From positions 35,678,536 to 35,742,535 of the forward strand of contig NC_067198.1 in assembly GCF_000699445.3 (NCBI RefSeq): DNA of 64,000 nt, in the 5' to 3' direction. Below are positions 12,600-23,428 of this stretch, piece after piece. The stretch is from Schistosoma haematobium. Taxonomy: Eukaryota > Platyhelminthes > Trematoda > Strigeidida > Schistosomatidae. The number at the start of each line of letters is the position of its first letter. Positions within the stretch are counted from its first letter, which is position 1. The position numbers and the translations under genes are program-made. Below the pieces are notes generated by a model. That model made no database searches and was not told where the DNA came from. It saw nothing but the letters and a program-made list of their open reading frames with translations.

Positions 12600-12800
12600 T
12601 TGAATAACAAAGACAACTATGGAAAATGATGAAACACTAAACAGCTGTTACGTACATTTGTGAGATACTATAGCGATAGGGATTCATGATCCACTTGATA
12701 CTACAAGAAATTATTATATCTTTACTCGTAACTAATTCTGAGAGGTAATTCCATGAGTTCTATTGTGAATCTATCACCAATGGAGTTCAAAAATATCAGA
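12600..12800 (-). repeat. Very old SINE remnant
   Basis: ATGGAAAATGATGAAACACT followed by AAACAGCTGTTACGTACATT parallels the SINE 3' body and hammerhead region, with ~35% differences by eye. Confidence 0.35.
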
Positions 12801-13784
12801 ATTATAATAAATATTACCATTGCCAGCGGATGACGATGGTATAATAGTACGAATTGATTGGAATTAAATATTTAAACGATTAACTACCAGGTCAGTAGTC
12901 TAAAGGTCAAACACTGACCATGGAGTCTAAAGGACCTGTGTTTATTTTCTCTTATGGTTGTGCATTCGTACCATTATGATTAAAACAGATATTCATTATT
13001 CCCCGGGTTTCAATTGTTGGCTTACAGAATTCAGTTCGTAGTGTATAATTACAAATAAATATCGTTTGATTTGTAAATATGAACATTCAGTTATCTCCAT
13101 AAAAACCTTATGGTAATATTATGAGTTAGCTTTGAAGGATGGAGTCATTTGCAATATCCTCTATGTCTAATAATTGTGATGTACACTTTTCCGCTTACTT
13201 AGTAAATGGGTATTGTATATCGCAATATAATTTTTATCGAACATTTCATTCGAAGTTACAACTTTCACTGTATTTCTTTTAAATTCATCAAATCAGCTGT
13301 ACTACACTGATATAATTCATAACCGAGAGTTGTAGATAAATTAAGCCCCTTGAAATGAAATTGTCAATAAAACTTACACTGTAATATGCATCATTTATGT
13401 ACTAAATAAACTGAAGAAGATCTGAAGTTCTTTGGGGATAACACATGTATCAAAATAACTATTCTGTCACTTTCTCCAGGTTCAAATCCCTTAAATCTTC
13501 AATAATCTATAAATAAGTTCAACAGTCCCTAAAATATAAAATAGTGTAAAAATATAGAATAACTTTATTTCATTACTTCAAATACTATAGTCTGAATTAT
13601 GTATGTAAAGGCCAATTGTACTTACGTAGTTGATGACGTTGAAAAAAAAGACGAAATGCATAATTTAGCTTATAATTAATTAATGACTTACAATATCAGT
13701 TAATATATGATAGCATGATAATGATATGAATAAAAATATCAACAGTAAAATGAAGTAGTTAGGTAGAAGTTTGTGCTAATGATG

Positions 13785-13900
13785 TCGTTCAGAAGAACGA
13801 TGAAAGCTCCATAACCAAACCATCCATCTCAGAGAACAAAACTCCATCAAAATTATCCACATGAGCTACAAATTTTCTTCACCATCTCAAAATGAAGTAT
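13785..13900. repeat. Short repeat shared with 39110-39200, 54640-54730 and 9000-9060
   Basis: The phrase AGAACAAAACTCCATCAAAA ... GAGCTACAAATTTTCTTCAC recurs, diverged, at 39135-39185, in reverse at 54660-54725, and in reverse at 9000-9060. Confidence 0.45.
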
Positions 13901-14150
13901 GCTAACATATTTTCACTGTATAGATCTTTCTTTATTCACTGTTCAATATTATTTAGGATTCAAGTAAAAATTTGACTAAGATTTATTTTATTCAAAGTCA
14001 AAACACAGGAGATATCTAATATAAAATATTATTATTACCGCTAGTACTCACACTACTACTACTGCTACTGCTACTACTACTAATACTAATATTAATACTA
14101 CCAATACCTCTACTACTAATAACAACAATAATAATAACATAAATTCCACA

Positions 14151-14357
14151 GATTGAAATCATGAGTCGATTGAAGCTAGACCGCCATGGGAAACCTGGAA
14201 GCACTGGACGGCCGTCTCGTCCTAGTATGGGACTCCTCAACAGTGCGTATCCACGATCCCGCATCACGCCGGCCTCGAACCCAGGACGTACTGGCTTCCC
14301 GCGCGAGCACTCAACTACTAGACCACTGAGCCGGTATCCAACAGTGTTAATGTCTAA
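14151..14357 (-). mobile_element. tRNA-derived hammerhead SINE
   Basis: Complete 3' body, hammerhead region and tRNA-like head in minus sense. Core mutated at two places (TTGAGGA, GAGA). Confidence 0.85.
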
Positions 14358-16402
14358 CAACATAAATAATGAAGACAATACTGACTAACTGGACAGTATT
14401 ATTATTATTATTAAACTTCCATCTCAGTAATATTTGAATCTATTTCTGAAAGATAAAATGTGGAAAATAGCAACAATGTAAGAATGATTGTATCGGGGTG
14501 AACATTGATTAAAATTTCTTTTGATTAGTAGAATAATAAGTTCATGTTGAGATGGTGGAGAAGATAATTGAGATAGAATAGAAAGAAACATACAATTTTT
14601 ATGTATAGTTGATATAAGTCCAACATGTTGTAAATAAACAACCAAAAAGTAATTCGTTTTATTCTGTTTAATATTTATTTCTAATGAAATCAAATCTGGT
14701 TGATAATCATTAAACTAATTTACTTTATCAAATTACATGAGCATAATTTGTAGAATTCGTCTTCATTTATTGAAGATATAATGGCATTGATTATAATCCC
14801 CTGCTAATAATCAGAGTGCTTTGTGTAGGTATTCAAAAATCAAATATGTTTTAACTAGGTAAATAGTATTCACCTAGAATGTGATGCTAGTCACATCTTA
14901 TGATAATTATCAAATGACTTCGGTTATAACTTATGAGGGCTGAGGAAAATTCAGTTTTCTAAAAACATTTCGAGTTCTGGGATTTCTGTTGAATGTCTTC
15001 ATTCACCTATAGTAGTTTTCAAAATAAATTTTCTGGATATTAATTCTGCTAGTTTACAATTATTAACAAATTATCATCAGTTCACTTAATTCATTATTGT
15101 GCTTAGCATAACTTAGAATTTTAGGCTCTTAGAGGTAATTGATATAAATTTCTGTGTATAGATTTCTTGCTAGTCAGCACTTGTCAGCGATTTTCGAGGA
15201 ACTCATGATCCCTGTTGAATTCGAACCAAAGCCACTCATGTTCCTAGCCTGAGACACTACCATAGAACTATCCGGATGACGACTGGTCTCCTGCAGGACT
15301 AAAATATTCGTAATTAATCACCGAATGATGATCAACGTTATTTTAGTTTGATCCATCAATGCTCCTTGAATTCTATCAGTCTCTAACTCAGACTTTTATT
15401 ACAGACCTTACTTACAACAAATTTACTGCCGATTTGTTGTGTTATTCAATGAAACTACGATTATTTGTATTAGTGGTCCCTTGGCAATTTCAGTATAGTA
15501 TAAAGGTTACCAGCTTGCGAACTGCTAGAAAATGCCAATAAAATCTTGGAATGGTGATCAAGAATCCTTTCGAGGATATTGACTGGAAAGCCGATTACAC
15601 CTGTAATTTGAAATCAAAAAATGAAATTCTTCTGGGACGTGGTATCATTAAGAGAGTCAATGCAAGCAATAAAGAATACAAACCTCATAAGATTTTTAGG
15701 CTTTGATGACATGTCGAATCCACCGTCTCCATTAATTAAGCTACAACACACAGCTACGTCAAATATGCTCTAAAAGTGAACGAAAATGAACCAACAACGG
15801 TGGTACCGAATCAGGTCAGCTGTACCGAACATGCAAAGTCTCAGTAATTAATACATGTGATCAGGAATAAATAATAAAAAGAAGGGGTTTCTATTATAAA
15901 TAAGAAAATCATTTTAAAATCAGGTAATTATTTAAATGTTTAAGTTTTAAAGTACATTTTACTACAGAAATACCGTACGTTGTAAGTTGTTAATTTTTCG
16001 AATGATAGAGAAGATTTTTAGCTGGAATGGATCTCTGTACAATGTTAACCTATTTGAGTAAGAGTTGATTTGTTAAGCTTTCGTTGTCCGAAATGATTGA
16101 TAATACATAAGCTACTGAATATTAATAAGTAGTATGGCGTTATATATAATAAATAAACGTGGAATAAAGTTAGTAGATGAAAAAGACAACTAGTGTTTCG
16201 TTCCGTTTTCATGAATAGTCGGTAGAAAGCGTGCAGTTGACTTCTCACGGTAATACACTTCGAACAAATTACCATCTAATCATGAAAATTTTATGAACAA
16301 TGTGAAAACTTTAATGTTTCATACACAAATTATCAATTAACAATTAAAAACACAACGCTATACTGCTAATTATCATGCACTCATTAGTGACTGAATTCAA
16401 GT
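14358..16402. other. No gene seen
   Basis: AT-rich. 15180-15280 has a faint minus-strand tRNA-like pattern (ATTCGAACCAAAG) and may be a further worn SINE. Confidence 0.55.
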
Positions 16403-16468
16403 GAGTTCTAGTGAGAAGCCGTGATCAGTGGAGTTCAGCCGTGTCTGTTGGGAGGCAGTTACTAAATG
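16403..16468 (+). mobile_element. SINE 5' head fragment
   Basis: GTTCTAGTGAGAAGCCGTGA and the following bases match the 5' head of the long SINE form at 28065-28110. No tRNA-like part. Confidence 0.6.
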
Positions 16469-16899
16469 AAAAACATTTTCCTCAAACATGACTTCCATTG
16501 ATATAAATTTTCTTAATTATAAATTCTTCAGTCAATGAAAATGGTAGTTCTTCAATAAGCTTGATGATGCTCATTTCACTTTATCTTTATCTAGATTGTG
16601 AAACACTTATTGTATGATGTTCATGAGTGATTGCTCAGAAGGATGATTTTGTAGCTGTTCTGTTCTCTGAGCTGAGTTGTTTGCTTGTAAACATTTTGTT
16701 ATCTTTGTTAACAATATTATCAGGATAAACTTTCAGAAGATGTAAACTATTAGAAATCATCTAGAGTTGTCCTACACATATGGAAGATAATATATTGACA
16801 GAGCTTGAACTGGGTAGATATTAAAAACTTGAACGAAAGCAACGTCGAGAGTATCGAATTTATCAAGACTAACAAATGCTAGCTGATAAGTTTTATAAC

Positions 16900-17372
16900 T
16901 TGTGGCCTGTGTCCTATAACGTGATGATACCGCCAATTAAAGAACAGTGAATCATCGACTAGACCAATCACGCATAAAACAAGTACGAGCAGTCTACAGT
17001 CCTCATCGATTCTGCTTACCGCATAGTCCCACCTCTTAACTCCACAACACCAATCACACCATCTGCAATATCAATCATTTATTTCAAATATACTCGGTTT
17101 ATATGCAAATCAAACAGACCACATCGTACCATAAAATAGGAAACAACATTTGTAGACAATTTAGCCAAATGTGTCTGTGAATGTGGGAGATGGTAATTGA
17201 TAGATAGGGCATAAGTCAAGAATTGTAAATCGTATAATAACAGTTCATAGGTCAAAATAAAGCTCATAATAAGAGGGACATGAATATGAATAGTTTAGTT
17301 ATTTAGCAATTATTCCAGAAATAGATCCCAACAGTTACCATTCATTAGTCTCATCGAGATATAACAATAAAC
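16900..17372 (-). repeat. Dispersed repeat R2, recent copy
   Basis: Almost base-for-base the same as 6460-6955, except for the absence of a 27-base stretch (6868-6894 in the partner) and a few changes at the ends. Confidence 0.7.
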
Positions 17373-17606
17373 ATTTAAATATAGATAATTATAAAGCTAG
17401 AAATTAATCTAAGAAGATAGCAGTTGAAATTAAATGTCTCAATGATGACAGTACAATTATAGACATTAAACAATTAATTTTAATGCCAATCGTATAAACT
17501 GTTAGTTATTAATTTATAAAATAAAAGCCAATAATCAAACCTTTACAATTAAATCATCCCACTTATAATAACAACAAGTTCATCTAAAAAGAAATAAAGA
17601 TATTTG

Positions 17607-18096
17607 CATCAGAAGGGGTTTTGTAGAGATTTTAGTAATTTCAGTAGTTGAGATCATGAGTCAGTTGAAGCTAGACCATCATGAAAAACCTGAAAGCAAT
17701 GAACGGCCGTTTCGTCTCATCGTGGGACTCCTCAGCAGTGCACACCCATGATCCCGCCTTGTGAGATTCGAACCCAGTGCCTATCAATCTCGCGTGCTAG
17801 CCGTTTCGTCCGTGTCTGCTGTGTGATAGTAACTGACTGGTGACAGTGGTGGATGTGCCACTCAATTTCATGTATTATTTGAAGTTAGACATTAACATCG
17901 TTGGATGCCAGCCAGCTCAATGGTCTAGAGATTAAGCATCCGAGCGCAAGATGGATAGGTACTGGGCTCGAATCTCGAGAGGCTGGATCGTGGATGCAAA
18001 CTACTGAGAAGTCCCACAATAGAACGAAACGGCTACCCAGTGCTACCAGTTTTCCCATCATAATCTAGCTTCGATTGACATATGATCTGAACTATT
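17607..18096. mobile_element. Head-to-head pair of hammerhead SINEs
   Basis: A minus copy (17607 to about 17808) meets a plus copy (about 17811-18096). The minus copy has a B-box complement and an intact hammerhead core (17696-17741); the plus copy has the complete 5' head, A and B boxes and a core with G8 changed (CTGAGAA). Confidence 0.85.
17696..17741 (-). ncRNA. Type I hammerhead ribozyme, core intact
   Basis: Minus strand: stem I GCACTG, CTGAGGA, stem II GTC...GAC (three firm pairs), GAAA, stem III CGG/CCG, cleavage triplet GTT, stem I CATTGC with one mismatch. Core complete. Of all the copies here, this and 7037-7082 are the best candidates for self-cleavage. Confidence 0.68.
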
Positions 18097-18828
18097 GAAA
18101 GATATTTGTGTTTAATATGTAATTTGAAAGTTTCAAACTCAATCGAATAGAAAGTATTTACAATGTGTATTAAATTGAATATACCATTAAATACACATGA
18201 GCACACACACATACACATACATGAGTATTTTCATGCATAACATATAATAAAACCATATTTTCAAGGAACTAATTATTTTCAATAACAAGACAAAAAAGAC
18301 AACATTTAAACATGAATGAATGAATTTTCAAGTGTATTAAAACTATTCCTATCTACTCTAATACTTTGATATAAGAAAAAGTGATTGTTTATTTATTTTC
18401 CATTTGGAAATCATTAAACTAGAAAAATAACTTTGATCAATTTATGAATCCATGTTCATAGACTACTAATTATCGATGTGATCGTCTTTAAAAAAAAAAA
18501 GAGAAAAAAAAGAGTATTTAATTAACGGATTAATATGATTAAGGTGAAAAGAAAAATTCATTGTATTTCCATCACCTTTGATTATTCAACTGATATGATA
18601 ATAACTAGTAATAGTGATAATGAATAGAAATAAATCAGATATGGTTGTATAGTGAATTAGGGGGAAGTACTCAAATGAATATATATCACTTGTAATACAT
18701 CGTATATATTATATAACATGATAATAAATTTGTTCAAAAGAGATCCTTTTATGTATATAAACATGGATTGACGTAAGTATGAAGATATCCTCATAAAACA
18801 AAGCAGGATAAATTGTTTCAATCAATTT

Positions 18829-19300
18829 GTTATATCCTAACAAAGAATGAATGAATGGTAACTGTTAGGAATGATTTATGAACTAATATTACATATACTC
18901 TTATTGGATGAATATTAAGTAACTAGATTATATGTATATTCATATTTCTTTTATTATGAGCTTTCATTTGACCTACTGACTATTATTATTCGATTTACTA
19001 TTTTTTAAATCATTCTCAGTCTATTAGTTACAGTATCTCACATTCATAGCCACTTTTTGACTTGATCATGTATAATTGTTATTTTCTATTTTATAATATG
19101 ATGAGGTTTGATTTGCTTGTATATAAACTGAGTTTGTCTGAAATACATGATTCATACAATGGAAGCTGAGCTTTGTGGTTTAGACTCAATTGGCAGGGCT
19201 AGGTTGGAAGAACTAATAACTAACTAGGTTTCTCGTGCTAGTTAAAGTGACATTAGTTTGACACAGGGCCAAGACCGTATAAATCGTTGTTCTAACCGGT
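18829..19300 (+). repeat. Dispersed repeat R2, plus copy
   Basis: Begins GTTATATCCTAACAAAGAAT and continues with the family text (GAGCTTTCATTTGACCTACT, GCTTGTATATAAACTGAG, GGCAGGGCTAGG). Confidence 0.65.
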
Positions 19301-19724
19301 GATATTGTCACATGAATATTAACATTAAATCATAACACAATAGAATTCATATAATAAAGAGAAGTGATCATGTGAATTTTATGATACGGAATAAATGATT
19401 ACATAACTGATTATTTAATGTAATGAATGAATTTGAAAGAATAGATAGATAGAAATAGGATCTAGTATCTATTTAAAGTTCGTATTTGTTCTAAAACAAA
19501 TCCAATTTTTCATTAAAGATAAGAGAGATATCTTCAATAATCTTTAACATTTTATATCATCCATACTAGAACTTACATTGAATTTATCCATACTGTTGTT
19601 AATGTTAATAAAGTCATTAATATTATATTTTACAAGCAACTATCATCACTTACATTTATTATAATTCATAAACTTGATGAGCACTATAGAAATGTAAATG
19701 TTCTCTGAGTTGTAACCAATGTTA

Positions 19725-20070
19725 TATGCCGTCATTCATCACCTTACATCTCAATATGCTGCACATGATCTCAAGTCAATTAATGGCCACATTACGATTT
19801 GATCAATAGAATTCGATTAGTACTAACAAGGATTTGTCACTACCCAGTGATTAATCAATTGTAAATACATCTCATTCCTACAGAAGGCCAATCTCAATCC
19901 AGCTGACTCAATGATACTGTTGAGAACTTTGAAGCTGGGTGAAACAAGATTGAATCCTCTAAGGTGCATCAGTTTTCTCAAGATTACAGGCACATCTTAA
20001 TGATGAATACCAAGTAGCAGGAAACCTAGGTCCAAGGTTTCTTATCGACTACCTCCAATCATCAGCTTAC
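19725..20070. repeat. Dispersed repeat R1, copy 2
   Basis: Collinear with 740-1070, including CACATCTTAATGATGAATAC (compare ACATCTTGCTGACAAGTGCC) and the terminal GACTACCTCCAATCAT. Confidence 0.6.
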
Positions 20071-21817
20071 TTTAAGTGTGTTTTACATACTTGTGTTGTT
20101 TTTTTACATCAATCTAAAAGGTGTTGATCAGTTCAAGAAAGTTTTAAATTCCCACTAAAAAGTTTGTTAGTTAACTAAACAATTCGAAGATGATTTATTC
20201 CGAAAGGTTGTGAAATTATTATATTATTATTATTTAATAAAATAATTATCTGCATATAGCTCTTGTATACATACAGAAAATTATGAATTTCCTGTATTCT
20301 CTTGCTCAACTAAGTATAAACTTGTCTTATTCTTCAATGTTTATTGTAACCATATTGAAAATGTGTTTAACCATAGAAATAAATGATTCAAAAAAAAAGA
20401 AGAGAAAATGTAATGAAAACAAAATTATTTGTCTAATAATTTCATTCATTGATTCAATGTTTATTATTTACCAGTATCATGGGTATTTCCTCTTTAAGTT
20501 TCTATCACCATTTACAAAGACTTGGTTACTAAATATACAAAAAAAGTATTCTCTCGTCATAGCTTTAGTTATAATAGGCGATCTATTGATTTAAAAAAAA
20601 AAATAGATATACGATTTCGTAGTTGTTTTGTATTATTATTATTTTTTTAATAATCCATTTCACTTGAAATATCATTAATGAAACAATAAATGAATAAACA
20701 CTAACTTATTTACACATTTTTCTAGTTGGATCATAAGTGAACTACTGAATTCATCTTAATAGTTGTCAACCAATCAAATGATGATGTCTATTTAATTCTA
20801 CACATAGATGAACACACATATACACACATACATACCCGTGTGTATGAATCCACCTACGCATTTGTTTAGTCACCCAATTATGGTGTTTGTTCAACTATCT
20901 ATTTCAATGATTCTTTTCAGCTTTTTATTTATGAAAAAAAACTTTTTTTAGTGAGTTCCCTTTGTACTTACTTTTTCAAGCGATTTATTTATTTTTTTTC
21001 AAATCTTTATTGAAGTGTAGTGAAAGGAGAGGTAAGCGTATTTTCTCGGTTTCTTCTTAATTTCTATCAAAACTTTCATCTATGTTAAATTTCTTTGCTT
21101 TGATGATCACTAAAAAAAAAATAAGAAAACTTAGTCATAGAAGTTTAGTTTCATGATCCGGACAGTAGTGGTTCAGGGGGGGGGTAGGTGAAGAAATAGA
21201 ATGACCGGATTAGTTACAATGGAAAGTAACATGAAAACTCGATTGTTTTATTATTGCTTTTATTTGTAATTTGTTTACTTGTAATAAAAATGATCATTTA
21301 CACACACACACACACATCACCTAATGCAAATATATTCACATATGAATTAACCCATTGTATTAGCATTTTAATTCTACAGTAAATTTAGTTACGTACAGAG
21401 AAATATGTTAGTGTTTCTTTTGCTATTTGCAAAGAATAAAAATGCCTACAGGGTGATTTTATTTTGGAGATTAGATCCATGTAGTATACCGTGTTTTCAT
21501 TATTGATAATAAGAAAATTATACAGAACTTTTTTAATTTTCAAAATGAATTCTCTTTACACATTGATATCTTTTGAAAAGCTGTTGAAGATTACGAAACA
21601 ATGAATACCGATTTCATTCAATTCTCTGACTCCTTAGTATTACTCACCTCAGATAAGCCAATCACCTGTATATTTTCACCATCGAGTACACTGAGTCGTA
21701 ATCCTATTTGCAACGTCAAGAGATTCACTTGATAATACAGAGATCATACATTGGAAACATTGACAGTTGTCTTATTTCCCACATCATAATAGGGTTTTGT
21801 GATTGTAGTCATTTTAA
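20071..21817. other. No gene seen
   Basis: AT-rich; a frame at 20283-20594 is hydrophobic and low-complexity and is not supported by any motif or splice evidence. A (CA)n run at 21300-21317. Confidence 0.55.
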
Positions 21818-22115
21818 TGGTTGAATTTATGAGTCGATCTATGCTAGACCACCAAGCAAAACTCGGAACCACTGAACGGCTGTTTCGTCCCAGCATAGGA
21901 CTTCTCAGTAGTGCGCATCCACAATTCTACATGGGGGACTCGAACACTAGACCTTCAATTTCGCGCGCAAACGCTTAACCTCTAGACCACTAAGCCGAAG
22001 TTCAGAGGTGTTAATGTCTAACTTCAATCGATCCATGATCTTGCGCAACAATTCATCCATTGTCCTAGGTAGATACATGACTCTACACGACACGGATTGG
22101 ACTCCACTGGTCGTA
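21818..22115 (-). mobile_element. tRNA-derived hammerhead SINE with 5' head
   Basis: 3' body, hammerhead region (CTGAGAA, G8 changed), B-box complement GACTCGAAC, A-box complement and part of the 5' head ending in ACTCCACTGGTCG. Confidence 0.83.
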
Positions 22116-22969
22116 CATGGTTGAATTGTGCAAATCATAGCTTTTCAATGAAATATCTTAGCTACCAACTAATGAGTATATGATTGTCATATTGACATAG
22201 ATTTTGTGAACAATGTTTAATAACGTGATTTTTCTGTGAAATGACCTAAGATAACTGAAAAAGGGATAGTCTCATATAGATGAACGTAACACAACAAGTA
22301 AACATCTTATATGTCTTTGAACTTTTCCTCAAAAATCCAAAGAATTTTAAGTAACTTATTAATGCGTCTAATCAGTATTATCAATCAAGAGATGATAAAC
22401 CAGACGATTTTAGACAAATCACAAAGTCACATAAAAGTATAAAATACAAGAATGACTAAGCTGTTTTATGTTGACAAGTTATTCATCTACGTAAGATTGT
22501 TGACCATATAGTTTCTTTTTTCTCCTAGATCACTTCAGTATAATCTATATCCGAACAAATGAATTCTCTACAAATTCACTCGATTTTTTGACATAAAGCT
22601 TTCTGTACATTCTCATTTTTACATCACTGCTTTAATTAAAGGTTAGAAAGCGTCTAACATTGACTAAATCAGATATCATCACAAGTGTATATACAAAATT
22701 TCGAAGTACATTCCATTGAATTCAGTTCTCTACAACTTTTTTTCTAAAGAAGAAAAAAAGTCACTATCAAGCTATTTTCTTCATAATTTATTCGTAGAAA
22801 AAGTAAAACATCAACGTTTATTACAAAAATAAACAATAATTAATCATTATTCCTTGATACAATCAAAATTTATTCTAAAATTCATTTCAATTTACGTGTT
22901 CATCATTATGGACAATTAAAAAAGAAAAAGATAGAAAATATTAAAAACAAAAACAAAAATAAAAGAAGA

Positions 22970-23000
22970 AGAACAAGAAGAAGAAGAAGAAGAAGAAAAA
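22970..23000. repeat. (AAG)n purine tract beyond the homeobox stop
   Basis: Purine-rich run about 60 bp past the homeobox TAG (on the gene's minus strand it is CTT-rich, in the probable 3' UTR). Confidence 0.85.
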
Positions 23001-23057
23001 GAAGCGAAAAAAAGGTGCCAAAGTTTATGAATTTCTTTTCTATTGATTCTTTCAAAT

Positions 23058-23428
23058 CTATAATGAATTTCTTTTTCTCCAACGTACACGACGATTTTGA
23101 AACCATATTTTCACTTGTTTTTCAGTTAAATTTAAATTTTGCGCTAAATGAATACGATCAATACGTGATAAATATTGAATGTGAGAAAATTCACGTTCTA
23201 AACAAATTAATTGATAATCTGTAAATGCTGTACGATTTCTAGAATAATTATGATTATGATTATTATTTTGTTTATTGATTTTCTTTAATTGATTTAAATC
23301 ATTCTGTTTATTATTGAAATATTCATTATTATTATTATTGTAATTTTGATCATGATTATTTAATGATAACTCAGAAGATGAATCAATAAAATTAGATAAT
23401 TTAGATGTTGATTGAAATCTATTTAAAT
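23058..23428 (-). CDS. Homeobox gene exon 2 (homeodomain)
   Basis: The acceptor is TTTTAATTTTACAG (minus strand), with AG at 23430-23429. The exon encodes an Asn-rich stretch, then the complete homeodomain [12 protein letters not shown]...[12 protein letters not shown] and stops three codons later. In the reverse direction an unrelated open frame overlaps it and is a shadow. A possible polyadenylation signal AATAAA on the minus strand is at 22874-22869. Confidence 0.93.

Larger units (their letters stand above)
12271..14150. other. No gene seen
   Basis: Contains the old SINE trace at 12600-12800, a faint tRNA-like trace near 12880-12950 and the 13785-13900 repeat. Confidence 0.55.

Noticed and set aside
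22906..23106. Leu/Phe-rich membrane-like frame on the minus strand
   Set aside because: Produced by the AAG-rich tract in the probable homeobox 3' UTR.
23015..23224. Plus-strand 69-aa frame
   Set aside because: It is the antisense of the homeodomain exon.
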